A stretch of DNA of 64,000 nucleotides from Salvelinus alpinus (taxonomy: Eukaryota > Chordata > Actinopteri > Salmoniformes > Salmonidae), in contig NC_092100.1 in the NCBI RefSeq assembly GCF_045679555.1, forward strand, positions 31,993,106 to 32,057,105, read 5' to 3'. Both the position numbers and the translations under genes were made by a program. Positions 58,301 to 64,000 of the stretch are shown one piece after another. The notes under the pieces are model-generated. The model was given only the letters and a program-made list of their open reading frames with translations, was not told the DNA's origin and searched no databases. The stretch's first letter is position 1; each line of letters begins with the position of its first letter.

Positions 58301-59505
58301 TGAGTATAAAGATGAATAGTGCTTTTATAGAGAGAGACTCATTACTATCCTGAATATTTCACTGCAAATGCAGCAATAAATTAACTCATAATTCCCTTTT
58401 ATACAAGAAGATTGCTTAATTAAATGGAGATGCCTTAACGCACTACTGAAAATCACCTGTATCAATTCAATTTATGAAATAGCTGTTATGGGAACCTCAC
58501 CTGATAACAAAGTCATGGGAGTCTATCTCTGGCCCACAGCTGCTATTGAGTAGGATCCCAGAGTTCCCTACGATGGCACAGCGTCTGTGGTGCTGGTTCT
58601 TCATGGGGGATGCAGTGGGTAGCAACCGGTACAGGTTCTCTGAGATGTTGGTAGTGCTCTGACGGTCAAAGACGTAGTGGATGACATCTCCAGGTTTCAA
58701 TGTGCCCTTCAGAATAGAGATGTCCCTCTCTGGGTCAAAGAACCTCAGGATGTTCTTCCTATAGAAGGAAGAAGGTCATCCATGAAGGAATACCCAGCTT
58801 ATGGGAGTGTGAGACCTAATAGAGACCAATGCAAAAGAGGATTGTATTCCTACCTGATGAGGCTGGAGAGGGTTCTGTTGAAGGTCCAGTTATCTGAAGA
58901 GAGCCTGGTGGCATTTTTCGAGCCTGAAGGAGAAGCAGGACTCTTGTCCTCCCCTTCATTGACTAAAGGTGTAGGATTGGCTTTCACTGCTACATTTCTA
59001 CAACAGGACAGCGAGGCATCCATTAGAAATGAAATGCAACATGACTTTGATACATGTGATATAAAAACGCATATCATCACTTGAAAAAGCAGTGTGAATG
59101 AACAACGATGTCATGTGTGTAAAGCCACCCAATGTATAATGAAAGCCAGTCAATTTCATGTCTTCATAAATGTGATACTTAATTTCAAACCCCAGGGAAG
59201 TTCTATGTGTCTATCACTTGCACATCAATTGTACATCAATTGGGTGATTTATCAATCATTTAAATTAGATACACACAATTCTGTAATCCACTGCTTGATA
59301 TGTTCATGTGTATTAAGTCTGTTAATTATTTTACAAGTCTGCAAGCATAATAGCTCAAAAGGGGAAGCAAATAAAGGGCTAGAATAACAGAATTGATGAG
59401 TATTATAAAACCAGAAGGCAATAGAAGGAGCAGGTCAGCCTGACAAACCTGTTGGGTTTGGGATTGACGCTGTGCAAGTACAATGTTCTGGAACCTCCAA
59501 TATTC
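46067..59505 (-). CDS. st8sia2: ST8SIA2 (STX), alpha-2,8-polysialyltransferase, exons 2-6
   Basis: Golgi type II membrane enzyme that builds alpha-2,8-linked polysialic acid, chiefly on NCAM, in the developing nervous system. Exons: 59505-59449, 58997-58854, 58758-58501, 47612-47319, 46352-46067, giving 345 residues (about 378 expected with exon 1). Sialylmotif L spans exons 4-5 ([16 protein letters not shown]...), sialylmotif S is in exon 6 ([16 protein letters not shown]...GFWPF), motif III is KYHYYD, and motif VS has HTMPLEF. Four cysteines (CAIVG, SSCG, TRFC, GSCD) match the two conserved disulfides. NAT, NWT, NRT and NIS glycosylation sites are present. Every intron is GT-AG with compatible phase. 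Exon 1 is not in view. Basic residues in the polysialylation regions are reduced (see findings). Confidence 0.95.
46353..47318 (-). other. ST8SIA2 intron 5
   Basis: 966-bp intron with no recognised repeat or gene. A 9-bp direct duplication AGCAGCAGTA at 47126-47145 is the only visible structure. Confidence 0.7.
47319..47612 (-). CDS. st8sia2: ST8SIA2 exon 5
   Basis: 294 bp between CTTTGCAG and donor GTAAGA. It opens with the rest of sialylmotif L ([14 protein letters not shown]), then [23 protein letters not shown] and the start of the polysialyltransferase domain ([20 protein letters not shown]). Confidence 0.96.
47613..48225 (-). other. ST8SIA2 intron 4, part
   Basis: Non-repetitive intron sequence downstream of exon 4 and upstream of exon 5 in the transcript. 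Nothing else recognised. Confidence 0.5.
48465..49660 (-). mobile_element. RSg-1-like LINE nested in a Tc1
   Basis: The tail CAAATCAAATCAAATAAATT starts at 48465. The - strand frame 49516-49109 has [20 protein letters not shown] (FADV replaces FADD), [13 protein letters not shown] and FKFLGIHI. Sequence beyond 49520 is from an upstream LINE region with an internal deletion. The flanking Tc1 reads ...GAGCTCAGGT | CCTGTTTCCAGC..., close to continuous. Confidence 0.8.
49769..49983 (+). mobile_element. Left end of a Tc1 element nested in another Tc1
   Basis: CAGTGGGGCAAAAAAGTATT and the following 200 bp match the left end of the 18670-20258 element (AGTCAGCCACCAATTGTGCA...GTCACCTACAAACAAG). It begins after CTA at a TA, but no right end is present; the sequence returns to the host Tc1 at CAGGATTGTG. 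A deletion removing its rest is inferred. Confidence 0.85.
51088..51861. mobile_element. Unclassified DNA transposon-like element with TIRs
   Basis: GGTCGTTCCAC at 51088 and GCCTTTTG nearby are mirrored by AAAAGGCACC and GTGGAACGACC ending at 51861: an interrupted inverted repeat of about 27 bp. The 770-bp inside is AT-rich with no transposase. It sits directly after the Tc1 right end. I cannot give the superfamily. Confidence 0.65.
51862..52322. repeat. Probable dispersed salmonid repeat
   Basis: Non-coding. Includes GGGAAGCCAGCGAGCATTTG and a similar GGGAAGCCAGTTTGGATTTG 120 bp later, and ends with GTTAGCTAGCTAGCTAAAAT. It abuts a LINE 5' end at about 52323. Recognised from memory only. 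Confidence 0.4.
52323..56590 (+). mobile_element. RSg-1-like LINE split by a solo LTR
   Basis: 5' part 52323-53823: leader, endonuclease traces ([21 protein letters not shown], a [10 protein letters not shown] block near 52715) and the start of the reverse transcriptase. 3' part 55343-56590: [36 protein letters not shown] at 55600, the FKFLGVHI thumb, the C-terminal region and 3' UTR with a TTTTATTTTATTTTA tail. The coding sequence has several stops and frameshifts. It lies in ST8SIA2 intron 4. Confidence 0.87.
53824..55342 (+). mobile_element. Solo LTR of a retrovirus-like element (1519 bp)
   Basis: It starts TGTCATGATG and ends AAAGACACGACA (TGTC...GACA termini) and is flanked by a 4-bp ATTG duplication (53820-53823, 55343-55346). 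Removing it and one ATTG rejoins the LINE reading TTCATTGACTACAGCTC. Inside: a TATA box CTATATAAAG at 54305 and an AATAAA signal near 55033, as expected for U3 and R. No gag, pol or env is present, so this is the product of LTR-LTR recombination. A relative lies at 21216-22623. Confidence 0.85.
56591..58500 (-). other. ST8SIA2 intron 4, remaining part
   Basis: No exon recognised. It holds a direct duplication at 57008-57068 and 57417-57475 and an AT-rich stretch near 58330-58430. The open frame 56864-57214 is not supported. Confidence 0.5.
57008..57475. repeat. Two direct copies of a 55-bp unit
   Basis: ATCATGGTGGCAAGGCATAT, GAACTGGTTATCAAGCAAAC and AAAGCAATTATCA occur at 57011-57066 and again at 57419-57472, with no change over the core. 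The second copy continues into CATAGGTTGTAATATGGCTT. The 350-bp between is unrelated to the unit. Confidence 0.85.
58501..58758 (-). CDS. st8sia2: ST8SIA2 exon 4
   Basis: 258 bp between TTCTATAG and donor GTGAGG. It encodes [31 protein letters not shown], an NIS site and the first half of sialylmotif L ending IDSHDFVIR, the part that binds the CMP-sialic acid donor. Confidence 0.96.
58854..58997 (-). CDS. st8sia2: ST8SIA2 exon 3
   Basis: 144 bp between TGTTGTAG and donor GTAGGA. It encodes the variable stem with two glycosylation sites (NAT, then NWT/NRT) and ends TLSSLIR, the start of the polybasic region. Stem residues are poorly conserved, but the end and the phase fit. Confidence 0.88.
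59449..59505 (-). CDS. st8sia2: ST8SIA2 exon 2
   Basis: 57 bp after acceptor TTGGTCTAG. It encodes the stem segment (G)[18 protein letters not shown] and ends AAC AG at donor GTTTGT. Length and position agree with the small second exon of vertebrate ST8SIA2. The donor is a weak match to consensus (GTTTGT). Confidence 0.8.
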
Positions 59506-60768
59506 CTAGACCAACGAAAAGTTATTTTACCCACTATCAGAATAATTCATCATATTATTTTCAGATGAATGGAATCGTGCAGAACATGAAGTGTGAGGGG
59601 CAAGAGGTGGTTTAATCAAATTCCAGGCATCACATATAATTCAGGCTGTCAGAATATCCATGGCTATGCTCTTAATGTGTATTCAGATGAGCAGTAGGCT
59701 CATCACATTGACATGAACGTGAAAGAGAAGAGCATGCATCAAAACGCAGTCAGACTGTGAAACAGAACTGTTGTTGGTGTAACACTGATACATGAGTGCT
59801 GAAGGCCATTCATGTCGTTAAAGAAGCATGTGAGCAAAATGTGTCATATGATCCCTGGTAGAGCTAGGTACCTCAATATCTCAGGTATCTTATGTATACA
59901 CCTGAGGGGAAAAACAGGACATGCCAACTGATCTACCAATCTGACTGTTACCGGTGCTTGTGAGTCTGGATAAAGAGGTGTAGTTGGTCAACATTGCTTA
60001 AACATCCTCTATAAATCTTGTATAGATCAACCCTGAATGATATACAATCTGTACACTATGAGCAGCATGGACTACTGCTCAAGACATAGATCATTATTGC
60101 CTTTCATGACAGCAACATCAATGTGTTAAAGAAAAGACGATTAAGTCGGCTAACATATCTGCTTCAAAGTCCCAACTCTCATGGGGTTTATAAAACCATA
60201 AAGCTCCAGAAATTAAATTAGAGCAAGCACACAGTACCATAATACTACGGCTCCATTATGTCCAAAAGGACGTTGCAAATGGAGTGTGTCTCAATTAAGT
60301 ATGTACAATTGTATCTTGAGTCAGTTATTACAGAGGCAAGGAGAATCACTAATATGACAAGCAGCAGACAAGGAGCCAGGAGCATTCAGTCTGCTCAAAT
60401 GAAGGTGACAGGCCTAGCTGTACTATCTGGGGAGCAACACAACTACTCTATTGTTCTTGGAGTGGAGAGATATACCAATATAGGAAAGCTACTTCATGAA
60501 ACAAACAGTTGTAATTAATAGGTTATTACTCTGTAATTGCCACATACACATGATTATTATTGTGATATTACCACCATAATTTTGTAATAAATACCTGGTC
60601 ATCTCTGTACTGTAAAATAAAGTGCTACAGTACCAACTGTTCCAGCTACTTAACATTTACAGCCACAAGAAGCTTGATTCTTGTTCTATCAGAAGGCAGA
60701 ACTGTATCTTCCAAGCTTCAAGAGTTGAGTTTGTGTAAGATAGAAGAGTCTTCTGATGCAGGGCTCAG
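59506..60768 (-). other. ST8SIA2 intron 1, part
   Basis: Non-coding. No candidate for exon 1 was found here or further right. A repeat end (TACTGTAAAATAAAGTGCTA) lies near 60610, matching the MITE at 36616-36885. Confidence 0.5.
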
Positions 60769-63705
60769 TTATGTCTGTGCCCAAGAAAGCAAAGGTAATC
60801 TGCCTAAATGATTACCGCCCCGTAGCACTCACATCGGTAGCCACAAAAGGCGTTGAAAGGCTAGTCATGGCTTACAGCAACACCATCATCCTGGAAACCC
60901 TAGACCCACTCCAATTGGCATACCGCCCCAACAGAACCACAAATGATGCAATCTCAATCACACTCCACACTGCCCCATCCCATCTGGACAAAAGGAACAC
61001 CTATGTGACAATGCTGTTCATTGACTACAGCTCAGCATTCAACACCATAGTGCCCACAAAGCTCATCACTAAGCTAAGGACCCTGGGAATAAACACCTCC
61101 CTCTGAAACTGGATCCTGGACATCCTGACGGGCCGCCCCTAGGTGGTAAGGGTAGGCAACAACACATCTGCCATGCTGATCCTCAACACTGGGGCCCCTC
61201 AGGGGTGCGTGCTTAGTCCACTCCTATACTCCCTGTTCACCCATGACTGCATGGCCAAACACGGCTCAAACGCAATCATTAAGTTTGCTGATAACACAAC
61301 AGTGGTAGGCCTGATCACCGACAACTTCGAGACAGCCTATAGGAAGGAGGTCTGAGACCTGGCAGTGAGGTAAGACAAAGGAGATGATTGTGGACTACAG
61401 GAAAAGACGGGCTGAACAGGGCCCCATTAACATCGAGGGGACTGTAGTGGAGTGGGTCAAGACTTTCAAGTTCCTTGGTGTCCACATCACCAACTAACTA
61501 TCATGGTGCAAACACACCAAGACAGTTGTGAAGAGGGCACCACAACACCTTTTCCCCTCAGGAGACTGAAAAGATTTGGCATGGGTCCCCAGATCCTCAA
61601 AAAGTTATACATCTGCACCATCGAGAGCATCCTGACCGTTTGCCTCACTGCCTCGCTCGGCATCCGACCGTAAGACACTACAGAGGGTAGTGCGTATGGT
61701 CCAGTACATCACTGGGGCCAAACTTCCTGCCATCCACTAAGTGATGTCAGAGGAAGGCCCAAAATATTGTCAAAGACCCCAGTCACCTAAGTCATAGACT
61801 GTTCTCTCTGCTACCACACGGCAAGCGGTACCGGAGTGCCAAGTCTATGACCAAAAGGCTCCTTAACTTCTTTGGGACAGGGGGGCAGTATTGAGTAGCT
61901 TGGATAAAAAGGTGCCCAGAGTAAAATGCCTGCTACTCAGTCCTAAAAGCTAGAATATGCATATAATTTGGATAGAAAACACTCTGAAGTTTCTAAAACT
62001 GTTTGAATGATGTCTGTGAGTATAACAGAACTCATATGGCAGGCAAAAACCTGACAAAAAATCCAACCAGGAAGTGGGAAATCTGAGGTTTGTAGTTTTT
62101 CAACTCTTTGCCTATCCAGTGTAAATTTGGTCCGATTGCACTTCCTAAGGCTTCCACTAGATGCCAACAGTCTTTAGAACCTTGTTTGATGCTTCTACTG
62201 TGAAGGACGAGGGAATGGGAGCTGATTGAGTCAGGGGTTTGGCATGAGCTGATCACGCATGCTCACGTGAGAGTTAGCTGCGTTCCATCACATTTCTACA
62301 GACAAAGGAATTCTCCGGTTGAAAGATTATTGAAGATTTATGTTAAAAACATCCTAAAGATTGATTCTATACTTCGTTTGACATGTTTCTACAAACTGTA
62401 ATATGACTTTTCGTCTGAAATTTCGCCTGGACTTGCCCGCGCCTCGTGAGTTTGGATTGTGTACTAAACGCGCGAACAAAAAGGAGGTATTTGGACATAA
62501 ATGATGGACTTTATCGAATAAATCAAACATTTATTGTGGAACTGGGATTCCTGGGAGTGCATTCTGATGAAGATCATCAAAGGTAAGTGAATAATTATAA
62601 TGCTATTTCTGACTTCTGTTGACTCCACAACATGGCGGATATCTGTATGGCTTGTTTTGTTGTCTGAGCGCTGTACTCAGATTATTGCATGGTGTGCTTT
62701 TTCGGTAAAGCTTTTTTGAAATCTAACACAGCGGTTGCATTAAGAAGAAGTGGATCTAAAATTCCATGCATAACACTTGTATCTTTTAGCAATGTTTATT
62801 ATGAGTATTTCTGTAAATTGATGTGGCTCTCTGCAAAATCAGTGGATGTTTTGGAACTAGTGAACATAACGCGCCAATGTAAACTGAGATTTTTGGATAT
62901 AAATATGAACTTTATCGAACACAACATACATGTATTGTGTAACATGAAGTCCTATGAGTGTCATCTGATGATGATCATCAAAGGTTAGTGATTAATTTTA
63001 TCTCTATTTCTGCTTTTTGTGACTCCTCTCTTTGGCTGGAGAAATGGCTGTGTTTTTCTGTGACTAGGTACTGACCTAACATAATCAGATGGTGTGCTTT
63101 CGTCGTAAAGCCTTTTTGTTGAAATCGGACACTGTGGCTGGATTTACAACAAGGTTATCTTTAAAATGGTGTCAAATACTTGTATGTTTGTGGAATTTTA
63201 ATTATGAGATTTCTGTTGTTTTGAATTTGGCGCCCTGCAATTTCACTGGCTGTTGTTGAGGTGGGACGCTAGCATCCCGAATATCCCAGAGAGGTTAACA
63301 GTTTCTACCACTAAGCCATAGGACTGCTGAACAATTAATCAAATGGCCACCCGGACTATTTACATTGACATCCCCCCCACCCATTGTTTTCACACTGCTG
63401 CTACTCGCTGTTTATTGTCTATGCACGGTCGTTTTGCCCCTACCTGCATGTACAAACTGCCTCGACTGGCCTGTGACCCTGCACATTGACTCGGTGCCGG
63501 TGCCCCCTGTATATAGCCTCGTTATTGTTATTTTATTGTGTTACTTTTTAAAAAAAATATATATTTTAACTTTAGTTTATTTAGTAAATATAACTCTATT
63601 TCTTGAACTGCATTGTTGGTTAAGGGTTGGTTAAGCATTTCACGTTAAGGTCTACACCTGTTGTATTCGGCACATGTGACAAATACAAATTGATTTGATT
63701 TGAAA
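60769..63705 (+). mobile_element. RSg-1-like LINE split by a piggyBac-like element
   Basis: The 3' half of the [69 protein letters not shown] (the catalytic second D changed to N) and a degraded thumb, to 61866. It resumes at 63295 with TTAACAGTTTCTACC and ends in TTGATTTGATTTGA at about 63705. Multiple stops; inactive. Confidence 0.85.
61867..63294. mobile_element. piggyBac-like non-autonomous element (1428 bp)
   Basis: TTAA on both sides (61863-61866, 63295-63298) and ends CTTCTTTGGGA and TCCCAGAGAGG, an 11-bp imperfect inverted repeat. Precise excision would restore CTCCTTAACAGTTTC of the host LINE. TTAA duplication is the hallmark of piggyBac elements. Inside are two diverged tandem units of about 400 bp (beginning near 62478 and 62878). 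No transposase frame; the open frame 62689-62988 has no domain. Confidence 0.75.
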
Positions 63706-63902
63706 GGGAACTGTTCATTTTGTCTCCAGTCTGTTGCTCTCAGTAACAAATCAAACAGTAATATTCTATCCACACATCCACCCACCAAACAGCCCTCTAT
63801 ACCATAACATGACTGGAGCTGAAGTGCACACAGGATACACTGAAGTGTTGAAAAAAAACACCAAGCGCATGCCATTTGTCAAGAAGCCCTGGGGTGCGTC
63901 AA
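63706..63902. other. ST8SIA2 intron 1, spacer
   Basis: Between the LINE tail and the terminal repeat. Nothing recognised. Confidence 0.4.
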
Positions 63903-64000
63903 CTAGAGGTCGACCGATTATGATTTTTCAACGCCGATACCGATACCGATTATTGGAGGACCAAAAAAAGCCGATACCAATTAATCGGACGATTTTTAAA
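63903..64000. repeat. Start of a salmonid dispersed repeat (CCGATACC-rich)
   Basis: TAGAGGTCGACCGATTATGA, then CGCCGATACCGATACCGATT and AATCGGACGATTTT, an imperfectly palindromic CCGAT-rich end. I recall it as the terminus of a common teleost DNA transposon (hAT-like is a guess). Cut by the window edge. Confidence 0.55.

Noticed and set aside
62689-62988. 99-codon plus-strand frame
   Set aside because: Spans the tandem units of the piggyBac-like element; AT-rich and without domain character.

Overview
The window is vertebrate nuclear DNA, almost certainly from a salmonid fish (Salmo, Oncorhynchus, Salvelinus or a relative). Evidence: split genes with GT-AG introns, and a very dense load of teleost and salmonid repeats (several Tc1-like families, L2/RSg-1-like and Jockey-type LINEs, tRNA-derived SINEs, hairpin MITEs). 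Nothing bacterial, viral-episomal or organellar is visible, and I see no CRISPR array or operon.

Two host genes can be supported. FAM174B lies on the + strand: coding exon 1 at 34607-34872, exon 2 at 35774-35905, and a last exon starting at 38931 that supplies one base of the final codon plus the stop. ST8SIA2 (alpha-2,8-polysialyltransferase, STX) lies on the - strand: coding exons 2 to 6 run from 59505 down to the stop codon at 46067-46069. Its exon 1 (cytoplasmic tail and membrane anchor) is not visible and probably lies beyond 64000. The two genes converge, as ST8SIA2 and FAM174B do on human chromosome 15q26, so this is a conserved block.

Layout. 1-34000: transposon-rich DNA with no recognisable host exon. 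It holds a nearly full-length LINE with an esterase-type ORF1 (353-5655, -), RSg-1-like LINE copies, a Jockey-type LINE (8958-12195, -) and a broken + strand copy (14001-16915), a Tc1 element inserted into a LINE (18670-20258 in 18619-21210), an LTR-like segment (about 21216-22623), fragments of an I-type LINE with SINEs (23430-25680), another RSg-1-like LINE (25677-28720) and several MITEs. 34000-39700: FAM174B with MITEs, a LINE tail and a Tc1 copy in its introns. 39730-41315: a Tc1 element whose transposase is almost intact. 41316-45526: convergent intergenic DNA, including a striking 45-bp-arm hairpin at 44648-44758. 45527-46042: a Tc1 relic ending 24 bp from the ST8SIA2 stop codon. 46067-64000: ST8SIA2. 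Its roughly 10.9-kb intron 4 carries a Tc1 with two nested insertions and a LINE split by a 1.5-kb solo LTR. Its intron 1 carries a LINE split by a TTAA-flanked piggyBac-like element.

The host genes share a secretory-pathway setting (a Golgi glycosyltransferase and a small type I membrane protein), but the sequence shows no direct functional link. The most informative biology is the loss of basic residues in the polysialylation-specific regions of this ST8SIA2 copy, and the datable nesting of mobile elements with clean target-site duplications. I found no clear sign of a wholly new biological system. The hairpin at 44648, the composite Tc1 junctions at 33090 and 37968, and the insertion at 14053-15571 are the least explained structures. 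Family names for repeats and comparisons with human proteins are from memory, not from a search.
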